A stretch of 64,000 nt of DNA from Onchidella celtica (GCA_963931925.1 OZ007581.1:22378947-22442946), one strand, 5' to 3'; shown: positions 1 to 13,073, numbered from the stretch's first letter. Translations and numbers: made by a program. Notes: generated by a model from the sequence alone, not told the origin.

Positions 1-228
1 AGAATGACAACTTTTTACATCACATTAGTTATACTGAAATTGCATGTCGGTCAGTGCAACATAGAAATTACAATGTTTGTTAACACAATGCTTATCATTT
101 GATATTAATTTTCTTTCTTTATCTAGAGAAAATAGACTTGTTAATACATTTTTATGACTGATTTTCTGCGATAGCTTTGTAACTGCCACCGCAATTGTGT
201 CGCTAATAATTGTCTACTCTTTCTGACT
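1..228. other. left edge, no gene recognised
   Basis: AT-rich sequence without a convincing ORF, splice pair or terminal repeat. It may contain the true left end of the element described next, but no terminal inverted repeat or target duplication could be matched here. Confidence 0.3.
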
Positions 229-2527
229 CACTCCCGTAACGTTTTTATTTTTGTGCCAATTTGGTAAAGACTTAGTTGTCATTTGAGACTTTGGCCACAG
301 TACAAGAGAGTGGATTTAATCACTTGTTAACAACTAATGGCTGCCTTGTTGTGAGGCCGACTTCTCATCTCGTTCCAAGGCTTGATGGTATTTGCATTAA
401 AATGGTGAGTAGTAGACCATAGAACTCACTCCTGTAACTGTTGTTATCATCTTTGTTATAGTATATAATCGTAAATCATGTACACGTATGACAAGAGATA
501 GTGTGGATACATCTACTGTCAACACAATGTGGCTTGGTTTGAACCTAAAAGTTTAGATGAAACAACATCATGTGAGAATTCTCACTCCTGTAACACTCAC
601 TCCTGTAACAACCATTTTTGTTACAGGAGTGAGGGGTGTGTTACAGGAGTGAGATTTTTGGAGGAAGTAATGGAATTTTAGTGAAAATATGACAGTTTAA
701 GAACTGTGTTTATTTACATCCATTATTCACTTCATATTGTAGCATCTGTAGATCTAGATCTCTTATGATCTTCAGTTTATTACTACCAAATTCTTTTTGT
801 TACAGGAGTGAGGAGCATCAGGTGCGAAACCATTTGATGCACAAAATATTGTTATAGAAAATAGATTTAGAGATCTAGACCCTATCTAAATCTAAGTATT
901 GGGTATCTGTAGTTTAGACTAGGTTATTTTTTGACAAGGTGAGAGTAATCAAGTAAATCTAGTGATAACCCATCTAGGCGTTAGATCCAGACCATTTTTG
1001 TTACAGGAGTGAGCTATGTTAAAGGAAGGTTCAAGTCAAGTAGATTGATTGTTTACATTCATGCCAATGTAGACACTTGAGTTAGGTTTAGACATTTGCC
1101 TTTTCTTCACGTTTATTGTTAATACTCTACAAACTGTCACTGTGGCTGAATGGATAATGAATTGGGCATGCAGATGAAAGGTTAGGTTTGATTCTGGCTG
1201 AGTTAGTTTATTCCTTTTTCTGGGTCGTGTCACCGCCTAACACTGTGATGGGGGTCAGGTGCTCTGCCTATGGTATAGGCTAACCATAATTGTGTTGTTT
1301 GGAGCATTAAACTGATCCATCCCTCCCCCCCCCCCCCCCCCCCAAGAAATAAAAAATAGAAAATTTAATCAAATCTTACTCATTTACTGCAATTATAAAA
1401 ATTTAAAAGGTTATTATTTATGGCGTTTTTTATTTGACTTCCTCACAGATCAAGAACAATTTAACTACTCCTCTCTCCAATGCTGAACGGCAGCAGCATT
1501 TCCGTGAAAAGAGAAATGCAGAGCCGGATCGTAGAGTAGCCTATTTGAATTGAAGGCTGAACACGAGAAGTGTGAGAAAGACAAAGCAGGAGGCCAGAAA
1601 AAGCTTGTCAAGGACATGACACCAAGAGAACACAGAAAGCAGAAAAAAGCATGGAGGGAAAGATATCACAAAATCAAAACTGCACAAAGCCCTATGGCTG
1701 AGGTAGCAGCAAAGTGTGAACATTCCAGTGCTCAGTCGTCATCATCATGTGTACTGTCACTGCAGAAAGTTAAATCATTGTGAGCGAAGGCAGAAGAAAA
1801 TAAATCACTAAAACAGTATATCGTGGACCTGGAAAGGAAGATGGAGTCCTCCAAAAGGCATGTCAAAACCTTGGGAAAGAGATTAGAAAGAGCCACACTG
1901 AAAACTACCCAGCTGACAAAACAACCCTTTTCTCCAAGAACAAAAACGAAGTCCCTCCTCCTTGCAGAAAACATTAAAGTTCAGCCTAACAAATCATCAA
2001 GAAAACACAGAATTTGGATAATATTGGTGAGAATAAATTGATTTGTATTTGTCAGTATTCCTTTGTTGATTATTTTCATGTTTTATTTCACAATTTTGAA
2101 ATGTATCAATTAATCCTGAGATAAATACACTCGCACTAGTGGACTCACTCCTGTAACGCCCCACTCACTCCTGTAACACAACCAATAATCGTCAATCATT
2201 TTGTTATTAATGTCGCGACCATCTCAGTCTTTTAGTGAATTAAAGTACTATCCACACCATTGTTAACAAGTGATTAAATTTTCTTTATGTGCCTTTTTTG
2301 CAAAACTTATCCAAATTGATGAACTCATTCTAAAAATGTGTTTGACGTTAACATCAATAAAATGGCTTTAAAAGTGATAATTAAAAAAATAAATTAGACC
2401 ACAGTAAACAAACCAATTGCATTTATTTATTCTTTCCATCAATATATTTAAACATGATCAAAATTTATAGGAACTGGACTCGTACTCATTTTCAGAGACC
2501 TGTTAAAAGTGTTGTTACAGGAGTGAG
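229..2527. mobile_element. degraded DNA element with repeated subterminal motif
   Basis: Eleven copies of ACTCACTCCTGTAAC or its reverse complement lie here and were seen nowhere else in the window. They start near 228 (one variant base), 424, 580, 595, 620(-), 640(-), 799(-), 1000(-), 2143, 2163 and 2514(-). A perfect 20-bp inverted repeat pairs 314-333 with 2260-2279, and weaker similarity continues outward from it. A broken coding remnant lies between the arms. Repeated short motifs near both ends are typical of subterminal transposase-binding sites in DNA transposons. No superfamily can be named and the exact ends and TSD were not found. Confidence 0.5.
1449..2040 (+). pseudogene. broken basic coiled-coil coding remnant, family unknown
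   Basis: An open stretch begins after a CACAG acceptor-like site at 1448 and encodes lysine/arginine-rich, helical sequence (for example KDMTPREHRKQKKAW followed by RERYHK) and then a coiled-coil-like tail (YIVDLERKMESSKRHVKTLG). It is broken twice: the frame changes near 1550, and an in-frame TGA follows codon VKSL at 1781-1783. A donor-like GTGAGA follows at about 2029. The composition suggests a DNA-binding or structural protein of the surrounding element. I do not recognise the family. The flanking motif copies make a transposon-encoded protein likelier than a host gene. Confidence 0.45.
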
Positions 2528-3211
2528 TCTACAAAGTAGGTAACAAACTTCAACACAGAGTACAGCAATAACTTGAAGGAATTAAGCCTCAATATTCTAC
2601 ATCAGGAAAGTTGTGATGTCCCTTTAACTACCCATACAGGCAGGGCTTTGTAGATTGATGTAAAATTTTTGACAATACCATCAACCTTTTCTGCCTAAAA
2701 TTTGAAAATTGCCCAGCAAAACCGGAAATCCGGTATATACCAGAGGTCTGGCACCCATGATAAAAGGAAAACATGCCATTAATTTTTAATCGTACTCCTT
2801 GGCAGGGAATCGTCAAGTTGCTTTTCAACTACATATAGATCTAGATCTAGTACTAGTAGTAACCGATAGTAGAAAACATCCCTGTAGAAGTCTTAACTCA
2901 GAGCCCCCCTGTGAAACCCCGCTCCTAAAGTCGCGCCCTTATGGGGCTCCATATACACATCCCCCACCCCAAGTTCGAAAATGAACCGGTCATTACGGGG
3001 GGAGTAATCTGGGAGTTGGTTTCACTCTGGGAATAGCGGAACATGGATGGATGTGCAGAAAAATGGGGGGCAAGTTTGTAACAAAATGTGTACGGTAACA
3101 ATTAAAAAAGGTGTATATTTGTTCATAACTTGCAGCTCTCGAACATTTGAAGTTTATAGTAGGCCTATGTGGCTTTTAAGTTATAAAGCAAGTTTGGCCC
3201 TCCCTGCTCTA
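2528..3211. other. intergenic, no gene recognised
   Basis: No supported ORF, splice structure or repeat ends. A short CTAGAT-rich patch at 2836-2860 resembles the microsatellite further right. Confidence 0.3.
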
Positions 3212-3264
3212 GGCTATCTAGATCTAGACTAGATCTAGATCTAGATCTAGACTCTAGATTAGAT
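3212..3264. repeat. (CTAGAT)n microsatellite
   Basis: Nearly pure CTAGAT/AGATCT hexamers with a few single-base variants. The same hexamer recurs as short patches around 745-760, 870-880 and 2836-2850, so this repeat is locally enriched. Confidence 0.8.
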
Positions 3265-3686
3265 CTTGATTTAGGCCTCCTACCGGGAGACAAACTTGTT
3301 TCGGACCAATGCAGCTTTGGTTCTCTCCTTTTTCTGCATTTTTTTGGGGGGGTGGGGGGCTAGATCTATTTTTAAAATACTCACAGCCCAGAACATTTGT
3401 AGACAATCACATAGGGTACGTAGGCTAGTGCAACGCAGTTTCCAAAATGAAAGAACGTCATTTCTATAAATTTTTCCTCTCCGGTTCAGGTTTGCATTGG
3501 GACCGGAAGTCAAATATGGTTCATTTTAGTAGTCTCGGAGAGACTATAATCCTAAGCTAATACAAACGATTTATTTTGTAATGTTTAAAATATTAGGTTT
3601 ATCCTCGGTGAATAATCCAGATTTATATATAATATTTGATTAATATTAGTATGAAATTTTTGTGCAACTATATTTTGTGCTGAACC

Positions 3687-3700
3687 GCTATCCTAGCAAC
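3687..3700 (+). promoter_or_regulatory. candidate RFX X-box upstream of CFAP126
   Basis: GCTATCCTAGCAAC matches 13 of 14 positions of the X-box consensus RYYNYY-WW-RRNRAC; the single mismatch is the first W. It ends 97 bp before the CFAP126 start codon, a typical distance for RFX sites in ciliary genes. A second AGCAAC half-site lies at 3718-3723. The site was found by eye; function is inferred from match, position and gene type. Confidence 0.45.
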
Positions 3701-3797
3701 CCATTCAATGATTCGTTAGCAACTGGGTTGTGGATAGATGAGATTCTTCACCGTACAGCTGCATCCTGTTGGCACAAAATTGTGTGAGGGATACAAA

Positions 3798-6700
3798 ATG
3801 AGCATTAATTTTCACGCCAACCAGGTAAGATCCCGCCAACATAAGACTAAAAAAGTGATGTTGAAGAAAAGCAGTTATCAGAAAAGGTGAAACGCTTTCA
3901 AATTAATTCAATACAAACATTGTTCCTGTTTGAGTAAGAAGCAGTAGAGCACTGGCATTAAGTTTGATAAGCTGATCACAACAATAATGAAAAGTTTTCC
4001 TTTCGCAGAAAGATAAAAAAAGGACCATTAACATCTTATTGGAGTGATTTAAAAAAACGAGTGAAACAGTTGCTGTAGGCTATATATGTACCCTGGGCTG
4101 TTAGCTCCATCAAATGCCTGTAAGGTTAAAAAAAAATTTATTATTTTCAGTCTCATGCTGTTTTCATGTATTTCTGAATTATGCAGTTGTTTATTCCGTT
4201 TACAGTACGAACAGGCATACACACCTCATAGGATTCAAAACTGGGAAACACCTAAATCGGCTGAGGGAAAGGTAGGTCTGCACTTTGAAAAAAAAAAAAA
4301 GATTGGTTGATGGGCTTAATTTATTAACAAAATAAAGATCCAACCAAAACCAGTCAAGCCTTAGACAGAGTGTAATTTAACACTCGTCCCATGTTGAGTG
4401 AACTCGTCCATGTAACGCCCTGTGCGGGGATAGCGATAGCCAGAGGCCAGTCAGCCGATCGTTCGCATGTTGCCGATAACCTCAGCGGTTGGGTCAATCA
4501 GGTCCTTTTGAACACATGTATCGTGTTTACTCTAGGACACAGTAACAACTATAGTCGCAGATAAATTGTAAGTGACCCCTATGATATTTGGATAAAGTAC
4601 TTGTGATAATATGCAGTTAGCTCTCTTGTTATACAGAACAATAATCAAGAATTTTCTGCATTTACATGTCGTTTAACACAAGTTTTATTCTTTTCCCGAG
4701 ACCTCGGCGCTTTTGTTTTGTCCTTAAATTGAGCCATTCAGGTGAACAAATTATTTTTTAAGCCACGCGCTTAATTTACTAACCACATGTATAGTGGCAT
4801 TGCCTTCTCCGTCCTCCACTATGTAAAGCCTCCACGTACTATGATGTTAGTTTTGCCAAGAGATTTGATTTCCAGCTCGTCGAGTACATACATGTACTGA
4901 AAGGGGGTTTAATCAAAGCAATGCAATATCTCTCTAATTGCCACATCAAATTAAGACAATGACCAGCAACAAGGTCGGTCATTTTCTCTCAGTTTTCCCT
5001 GATGAAAAACCTACAGACAGACGCCCTCATACAGCATGCCCTAGTATTACATCGGAATTCATTGTTACAGACATAGAACAGTTTCTCAAATATGCAGATG
5101 GCCCCTTTCTTCTCATTTCACATGTAGACGACAACCAGCATCAAAGTAAAAGTTTCCCCAAGAGTTTCCCCAGTTCGAACTTCAGACCGTCACTACTGTT
5201 ACATGAGTATGATGAATAGTTATGAATAGTTGCATTGTAATAAACGTAATTGGACGATACCATTTTGTGAGACATAGTAGGGGTGACAGGATAGATAAAC
5301 ACGCGAGAATAGTGTGGAAAAAAAAACATGCAAAAAACGATAGTTGCGGCAAGCGAATAAACAAAACACGAGGAGCAGTGATGCTATACAATATATTGGC
5401 CTCCTGCAGGACCTGGTTTGCAGTATGTAGGCCACAATATTGGCCTCGCATGTTGGAAAGAATTTTTTTTTTTTATTTCCCACTTTCCACTGGAGTTACT
5501 TGCTTTGTGACATTGATGATAATTATGACCAATCCAGAAAATTTTGAATCAATATCATTTCCTTTATATGTCTTCTGTCACTATTTTGCTTTAACACTTG
5601 TTGTATTGTAATGACATTGATGTCCTGTATTTCAAACAAGTTATTTTGAGATTTATGGTTGATGTGATTTTGAGGATTAAGATTCGGTTTGTTAAGATAC
5701 ATGCAGGACCAGAAACTACCACTAAGTGAACAATTTCAATAAAATGCATATATTTTGTCTCTCATTGACGTTCCTTTGGTGAATAAAATAGCCAGGGAGT
5801 TTTACAACATTTTTTTCTAGTCCCTTGGGTCATCAAGCAATCACCCACTTAGCAACCCTTTGGAAATCCAGTGCACAGGATTGATGTCAAATTTTCAAAT
5901 AGGAATGACATCTTTCCTGCATTCAACTGCTGGTTATGACATTACACTGATGTCAGTTTGATGTAAGGAGCCCAACCCTGTGGTTATCCTATCAACCCTA
6001 CAGAAATCCTGCACAAATCTGTGTTGGATTTGGGCAGGGATGCTGGCTGGTTTCTGTATGAAGGAGAAAAGTCACAAAATTCTGAAGAAAACCTCTGCAT
6101 AAGATTATGAATCAATGTTTAAGGAATATACTCAAATTTTAATACTGATTTTATCCTATCTCACCTGTTTTGAAGCATCATTAGAACTTTTAATTAAACC
6201 TCTTTTGAGGCAATGTTTTCAATACTGCGAATATTTCACTTTAATAAATAGCCCAGTATGGCAAGATACTGCATGGCACACTTTGATATTTTGGCAATTA
6301 CACTTCTTGCAGGTGAATCAGAGAATTGGTGCAATGTGACCATTATCAGCCTTGCACAACATTAATTTAACATACTAAACTCAAACTGCTGTGGCCACTC
6401 TTTTCAATGAACGTTATGCAATTTGTTCCATTTTTTGTTTGTTTTTTTCGCTTTTTAAAAATCCATTTGGATGTGAGAATGTATTTGCTAAAAATATGCT
6501 CCCATATATTTAGCCGTTATTAATCTGATATCCAATCATTATTTTCTTTTGTATGCAAAAGGCACGTTTGAACATTTTGAAAAGAAGGAATACAAAATTT
6601 CATCTGCAGAGAATGACTGATTTCATTCGGTATTGGGTACCACAATCATAGATTAGTCCTAAAAAAGGGTGTCAGTGCTGAAACTACGCTTGAGCTAATT

Positions 6701-9700
6701 AAGACATTGTCATTTACTTATCAGGAATGTAAACTTGCTGATTTTCATCGGGTTTGTTATTCTTTTGGCTTTAGTATCCCAAGCATCTTTTTCCAAGTGT
6801 ATACTGATCTGGTTCACTGTAGCCCTGTTGGGCAACAGATATGCATCTGTGTAATATCCTTCAAGATTTTCTAACATTTTTCTGAAAGGTCGCTTACATT
6901 TCCAAATAATTCAGTAACCAGTAATTTTCTTTTGAATCAAATCCAGTCTATCATTTCCTTTTTTAAGCATGACAATCATGTACAGTATACAGATAAGTTG
7001 CCCAAATGTTTATATTTTGTGTCACATTTTTTTCAAATTATTACAGAGGTTGATATAGTATACCAATAATCTCTTTAAAAAAAAATTAATTGAAGCCATG
7101 CACCACAGACTGAAGATACTACTAGTAAGCATTCTTCATCCTGTTTAAAAATGAAAACAATTTCTTCTGCTGTTTAATATCTGCATCATAGCTGTGTAAG
7201 GTGATTATGAAGTATACATGTCTAGGAGCATTTGCTTATCTTTGACCTTTCGCTGGGAAGAGAAGATTGTTGATCTGTGGAACATAATATATTAGAAATG
7301 AATACAGCAATAATTTATCCTTAATTAATTCAAAATTTTGTTGAATTTTTGTTGTAGTATCCAAATGCAAATGCTGGCTTCACGCGCACGAAAGCAAATG
7401 ATCGAGGACATTTGCTTCCAAATGTTCCACGAGAGAGAACCTCACCTTGGGGCACATATGTTGGAACTTGGGATATGCCCTTGAAGATTCCAGGTCTGCA
7501 TAAAAACAGTATTATAAAGTTAATATCATTAGCTCTGATAGATGAAATAGTTTGATCATTTATTTCATAGGAGGGGGATAAAATTTATTAGTTTCCAAAG
7601 CTTCACTGCAGAATAATCCTCAGCCAGGTCTGATTATAATGACCGCTGAAAATCACAATGTTTTGTTTTTCTTACAAATCCCAAGGAAAGCTTTATAATG
7701 ATATACTTTCTGTTTGCATTATAAAGAGCAAATTAAAAATTACCAGTACATGTATAGGCCTAGCCAGTATTTTCAAATTAATTAAGTTTCATTACTGTTA
7801 ATGCCTGATTTGTGAAGTTGTTAAATCCCTTGGTAGAAAAAATACTAAATACATGCAAGAATGATTTATCAACAGTGTAATTTATCACATGGGAAAAGTT
7901 GATTTTATTTCTTGAACAGATTCCAGGAAGTCATAATGTGTTTCATTTGTGTGTGGGACAAGCAGACATAGATTTTTGAGATATTTAATTTAGATACCAT
8001 ACAGGGCATTTATCTTTTGTTATAAGATCTGAGTGGTGCAGCATGATGCACTTGCAATATTCTCAAGGCAACAGATTTCAATTTGTTGTAGACTGCAGCT
8101 GTAAATTATACAGATTTTCTCCTTCAGGTAACAGCGTTTTGAATCCCACGGCCAGATCAGAAAATGCTGTGCTCAAAGGCCAGAAAGTGAAGGAGAAGGG
8201 TGATGTTGTTCTCAGTGGTGCACTTAAGAGATGCCATGTGAGTCAGAGTTGTATTCACAATTGTGTTTTTTTGTTGTTGTTTTTTTTTAAGGTTCCCAAT
8301 TGTGTTATTTAACTTTTATGCCTTTAGACTTTTCCCTTGTTTAAACCTTTCCCAACTGCCTGCATCTGTGTTTTACCTTTTGCTACGTGAAAGACAACCC
8401 CTGATATCCTTTTATCCTTGTTTTGGTAATCTTTTAGTTGCAAAAGACATTAATACCAATTACATTTTCTGAAACCTTGTTCATATGATTAAATCAGAAC
8501 TAATATTGTTAGTATTGTCCTCCTTGTTAAAAACGCTTCTCTCTATCAAAAGCTATAATTTCTTTGAAATACCTCCAAATTGCACGTATGCAGCAAATGC
8601 TGTGGCCTCCTGCCCCATGTGGACAAGGAATTAACTGTTCCAGCTTTTCATGTCACTTGAACAGTTGAAGGTTAATTCAGTGGCTCATTTAACTGATGAC
8701 AATCCGCGCCATTTTTTTTTTTTCAGTAATTGTGATGTTAGGTGAATGGCAGATTGCAGGAAAATTATCACAGTGTTTATAAGAACTGTGAAAACAACAT
8801 GTATTCCTATCTGGATCTAGCAGCAATAGCAAGTAGATTCAATGCAGTGGAGCTTGACATCATATTTATACCATAATATATTTAACTCCTGCAGAAAATT
8901 GGAGAGCATGGAATCCTATAAGCTCTTAGAAAATGATGCCAATCTAAGTCCTTATGGTGGACTGTAGGATGATTGACCAGCAATGATACACAGTTTTCTT
9001 TTTTCCAGACTGTTGATCCACTGCCTGTGAAAATGGATGCTCCTGAAGATCAACGCCCAGTTGGTATGATTTGTGAGCCAGCTGGTGGCATTACTGGTGA
9101 TGCCACATGTGTCCAGCCATGCCCACAGGTGGAGACAACTCATTACGATGCCAACCAGGCAAGGGCAATGTCCAGGAAGGAAAGCAGAGAAGGCCTCAGT
9201 TGGCCCAAAGTACGTTATCGCTTTTTCTATCTAGTAAGAATGGCTATGGGAGAGTAAAGGGATGCTGTACGTGTTTTTATTTTCCATGTTACTACGTCGG
9301 GTTATTGCACTGTGTAATTTCATGAAAAAGTACATCGCAAAATCATTTCTGTTTGGGCACTACAGTTCTGGAAAATTATCCATTTTTCCAACTTTCCATG
9401 CCACTTTGACAGTCCTCTTTCATTGACTCAATATTGTTAGACCTGAATAAAAAAAATGCAAGAGGCACATTTTAGACAATACATGTATTTATATTGAATT
9501 TTACAGGCCAAAAGCCCAGCTTGTAAGTCTCCAGTGGGACATGCTCAGTCACCCAAGCCTGTAACACCTATGTGTGTTGCTGATGTCAACATTCAGGAAA
9601 ATGCCAGACAGTGTGTATCACCTTTAGCCCCTAAAGCCGACAAAGTACAATGTGGAGGTCTAAATACCCCTGATGCAGATCCCCAGAGGAGGGCTGATCA

Positions 9701-9800
9701 GCCACCTAGTCCTCAAAACAGGATTGTTGGAATGAAGAGTCCAACTGCAGTTCCTCAAGATGGATCAAACCCACATGCAGAAGCAGCTCTGGTTTCTTAA
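3798..9800 (+). CDS. CFAP126: Flattop / cilia- and flagella-associated protein 126
   Basis: Six exons join in phase: 3798-3824, 4206-4271, 7358-7493, 8128-8237, 9009-9209 and 9507-9800 (stop included). They give 278 codons, 277 residues, and every intron is GT-AG. The N-terminus MSINFHANQYEQAY and the core NDRGHLLPNVPR...PWGTYVGTWDMPLKIPG are the signature of Flattop, which in vertebrates acts at basal bodies and in axonemal/planar-polarity positioning of cilia. The mammalian protein is about 180 residues; this one is longer because of a Ser/Pro-rich, low-complexity C-terminal half from exons 4-6. The start is the first ATG before the conserved NYSANQYE-like motif, 5 bp after AAATG context AAA. 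A candidate X-box lies upstream. Part of exon 5 has been copied into a hairpin element downstream. The identity is strong; exon boundaries are by eye. Confidence 0.9.
4272..7357 (+). other. CFAP126 intron 2, no gene recognised
   Basis: A 3.1-kb AT-rich intron. Open stretches at 4938-5219 and 5222-5611 have no splice support or recognisable protein and were not called. No terminal repeats were found. Confidence 0.6.
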
Positions 9801-10567
9801 ACAGAACTTACTAGTTTTGCTGAGATGAGAACAATGAATAACAATGGTTTTTCAAGTGCAAGTATGAAATTTAAAAAAAAACAACAAACAAACAGCAAAA
9901 GGCTGTTGTCACTGCAATAACAGTTCTCTGAGGAGACAGGGCACAAGTAATAATTTTGAAGTATAGTTTATGGAAAAACCTTATACTACATATACATCTT
10001 GTATTGCATACATCTTGTATTTGGAATTTCTTCTCATCACCTTGTATTGTTCCCTGTTTAGACAAGAATTTGATTCAAAGTGCATCAAATTCAGCCCAGC
10101 CAGTAAACTTAAATCTAACAGTAATAACAGGGACAGATTTGTGTCTCAAAACCTTTTGTGACTATTGCTAAATTCTCACATTGCTAGAGGAATGACTGAG
10201 CTGTGTTTCTTTTTGTTTTGTTTTTTCAAATCTGATTTAAGATACTTATAGCTCTTGCCTGTAAACAATTTATCAATTCCTGCAATGCACAGTTGTGAAC
10301 TTAAGTTTCAGAACACATCCCTGATCATGTCTGAATTCATCAGTTGAATTATGTTTGGCGGTGAATTCAACATAATGAAAAATCTAGGGTTTTCCTGAAA
10401 TGGTTCATTGAAATGGCTTGTTTTATTTGGTTGAAATTGTTGTTGAAATTAAGGGCAACAAACACTTTCATTGGGTTAAATAAGGATCACCTGTTTCTTT
10501 CAGTTTGAGCAACAAATATGTTCTGAAAGTTAGGTGCCTATTGCTGTTTTGGAATAATTTCTTTTTT

Positions 10568-10573
10568 AATAAA
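10568..10573 (+). terminator. CFAP126 poly(A) signal
   Basis: AATAAA lies 768 bp after the stop codon, in AT-rich sequence on the gene strand. It is the first canonical signal after the stop, implying a 3' UTR of roughly 0.8 kb. Confidence 0.55.
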
Positions 10574-10589
10574 GATATGTGAAAACATA

Positions 10590-12229
10590 ATTTTCTATGC
10601 ATTTAAAGATGATATCTCGTGCAGAATTACTGGAAAAATGATTAAATACCATCAAAAATTGTTTTTTCTTATAGTGCTCAAAGCTGGTAATAGTTATATC
10701 TGGTATAAGTGGAAAATCAGTGACTGGATGCTTTGAAGGTCATGCTGATGAAGTTTCATTTTACACCACCCAAGAAAAGTCCGGATAATGCAACTATAGG
10801 TCTTTGTCAGCAAACCTTGATTTTCTCCATGAAAGATGTTATGATAACTATTTGTGCCCATCAACCATTCAGCAGTTAGTCCATGTGACCACAGTCAGTT
10901 TTGTGATCTCCACTTCCCATCTCAACTATCAGAATCAGTTTTGAGTAAAGAATTTCTTAGGCAAATGCTTAATTGTTTTTATCCTTATCTTCTCAAAAAT
11001 GTCTTCTTTTGGTGGAGACAGATCTTGATACCACTCAAACATATTTCTCATTCACATTTTGCATAAAATATCTTCTGTACATACTCATTTCATGATTCAC
11101 AAGCTTTTGTGATCTTTCACCAACAAAATCTTTAATTAATCCTAAAGTCACATTGTTTTTTATTTTAAAAGTTTGCCTTGCATTGAAATTGCTGGATATT
11201 CCTATTTATAGATATCAGTATGTGCAGCGATATATATACTAAACAAAGAATTTTCTGAAAGATTTTAAACTATATGTATGAAAATTATGTAAATCCATGT
11301 AAAATGCAGGTAAAGCTCAGTTGATTATGTCATAAAAAGGTTCTATGTTTAGCCCAATGACTCATTCAGTAAAAACTCAACAGTTTAATGGCATGTTTTT
11401 CATCCAAAGACACTTGTCTGAATATCTGTCCTTTACAGCCACTGAATACAAGCTGTCAGTTGACCCCTCTCTTTGCATTCAGCCCAAGCAAATCCTGAAA
11501 AGTTTGGTTAGAACCCTGAGCAAAAATGTAGTATGTCTAATTATTTTATGAGAATAATGTGTTTGTGCACAATACACCCCCCCCCCCCCAACTTCCCAGT
11601 ATGATTTTTTTTTGGGGGGGGGGGGGGGGTCTGGTATATTCTTGGGTGAGCTATGAATGTCACATTGGGGGCAGAGTGATGGTTAATCAATGTCATGGAT
11701 TAAGGAGTGTCATTTACACTATTTGTCTTATATGTGGAGGAATATATTGAACACCAACAAAATAAATAACAAAAAAATAAAAAAAACAAAATGAAAGAAC
11801 AGACAAATTTTTGAGTTTGCAACAATAATGTATATGAGTGGATGCATGTATTTAGTAGCGTGGAATAACATTCTGAATTCTGCTTAGTATTCTTTAGAAA
11901 TACTTTTACCATCACTAGCCCATCGTGTACAACATTGCTTACTTCAGTTTTATATAAACAATTCTGAAAGCAAAATTTGTTAGAATAAATACTGCATCTT
12001 AATTTAGGAAAGCATCAAACTTCTATATAATACATGTACACGGCCTATTTGTACATGTGTGTAAACGTACACTCATAAAGGCATGTATACAAAGACAGAA
12101 CAAAAACAAACAAAAATTGAATAGTAGTTATAGAAGAGCCTTATATAACAACGAACTAAAAAAAATAATATCAAAAGACCCCTTTATAACACCAACCTCT
12201 TTAGAAGCCAAGTTTGACAGGGTTGTTAT
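10590..12229. other. intergenic, homopolymer-rich
   Basis: No gene supported. It holds a C-run at about 11577-11590, a T-run then G-run at about 11605-11630, and several A-runs. Confidence 0.4.
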
Positions 12230-12658
12230 AAAAAAAAAAAAAAGCAGTGGCGGGAATATTCACTGGTATAATTTTCGCCTTGGACTTACAGCTTGAATGA
12301 CAGTTTCAAAAATTACAGTCAACTTTTCTTATGTGTCAATTAATCCAGCCCAGTCGCTTTTGTATCGACCGATTGTGTTGATTCAAGTTTCAGGTATTTT
12401 TAAATAAAAAGTTGTAAAAATGTAAAATACAATGATCTTTGTTTTGGCTCCCTATGTAAGTCCACGGCACGGAAACGTTGTAGGTCTATTAATACGCATT
12501 TAATTCGGGGCACGCAGTTTCCCCACCAGAGATGAGTGCATAGTGCTTTGGTGAGCACGAAATCTGTAGTAAAACTAAAATATGGTAAGCTTTCTAGACC
12601 AAAGAGAGAATGGTGGATTCACAGTTTTATCCCGGAAAATGCCGGGAACCTCATCTAG
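12230..12658 (+). mobile_element. Helitron-like element, family A, copy 1
   Basis: This copy aligns over about 400 bp with 54540-55002. It ends with a hairpin (CCCGG at 12631-12635 pairing CCGGG at 12642-12646), eight bases, then CTAG followed by T. A 3' hairpin about ten bases before CTRR with T as next base is the Helitron 3' terminus. No Rep/helicase sequence is present, so it would be non-autonomous. The 5' TC end was not located; the start given is where similarity to copy 2 begins. Confidence 0.6.
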
Positions 12659-12862
12659 TGTTATCTATTCACGAAATATCATAAAAACCACAGAAAATCT
12701 GTGGGGTCGCAGCAGGGCTATAAGCAAAGTCAAAATTGGGCAAAAAGAAAAGGTTGTATGTTGCAATAAAAGACTTCAACAGGAATAAAGTGAAACAGTT
12801 TACTTAGTTGCGAGTTCTTGCTTCGTTAGCAGCACCAAAGCACGTCCGTCCGCCAAAAGCAT

Positions 12863-12989
12863 GATCCACTGCCTGTGAAAATGGATGCTCCTGAAGATCA
12901 ATGCCCAGTTGGTATGATTTGTGAGCCAGCTGGTGGCATTACTGGTGATGCCACATGTGTCCAGCCATGCCCACAGGTGGAGACAACTC
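12863..12989 (+). pseudogene. captured copy of CFAP126 exon 5 (127 bp)
   Basis: These 127 bases match 9015-9141, inside exon 5 of CFAP126, at 126 positions; the one change is C to T at the Arg codon of DQRPVG, which becomes Cys. The copy starts six bases inside the exon and stops before its end, so no intron boundary is present and RNA- or DNA-level copying cannot be told apart. It lies in the same orientation as its source, at the loop of the inverted repeat, and keeps an open frame (MDAPEDQCPVGMICEPAGG). It is a gene fragment and not a gene. Confidence 0.9.
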
Positions 12990-13032
12990 TCGAGCTTCCA
13001 TGCTTTTGGCGGACGGACGTGCTTTGGTGCTG

Positions 13033-13073
13033 CCATAGATTTACTACACTAGATTAGTGTAGTAAATCTATGG
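13033..13073. mobile_element. 41-bp near-perfect palindrome with 6-bp direct repeats
   Basis: Two 19-bp arms flank a 3-base loop (GAT). The palindrome is bordered by GTGCTG at 13027-13032 and 13074-13079. The corresponding left arm of the host hairpin has a single uninterrupted GTGCTG complement, so this is an insertion that duplicated six bases. It looks like a minimal fold-back insert. Confidence 0.75.

Noticed and set aside
4399-4422. Possible distant copy of the ACTCACTCCTGTAAC motif
   Set aside because: Only the TGTAACGCC half matches; not counted as part of the element at 229-2527.
5182-5611. Overlapping ORFs of 87-129 codons in CFAP126 intron 2
   Set aside because: All on low-complexity AT-rich sequence, mutually overlapping, with no splice support or recognisable domain.
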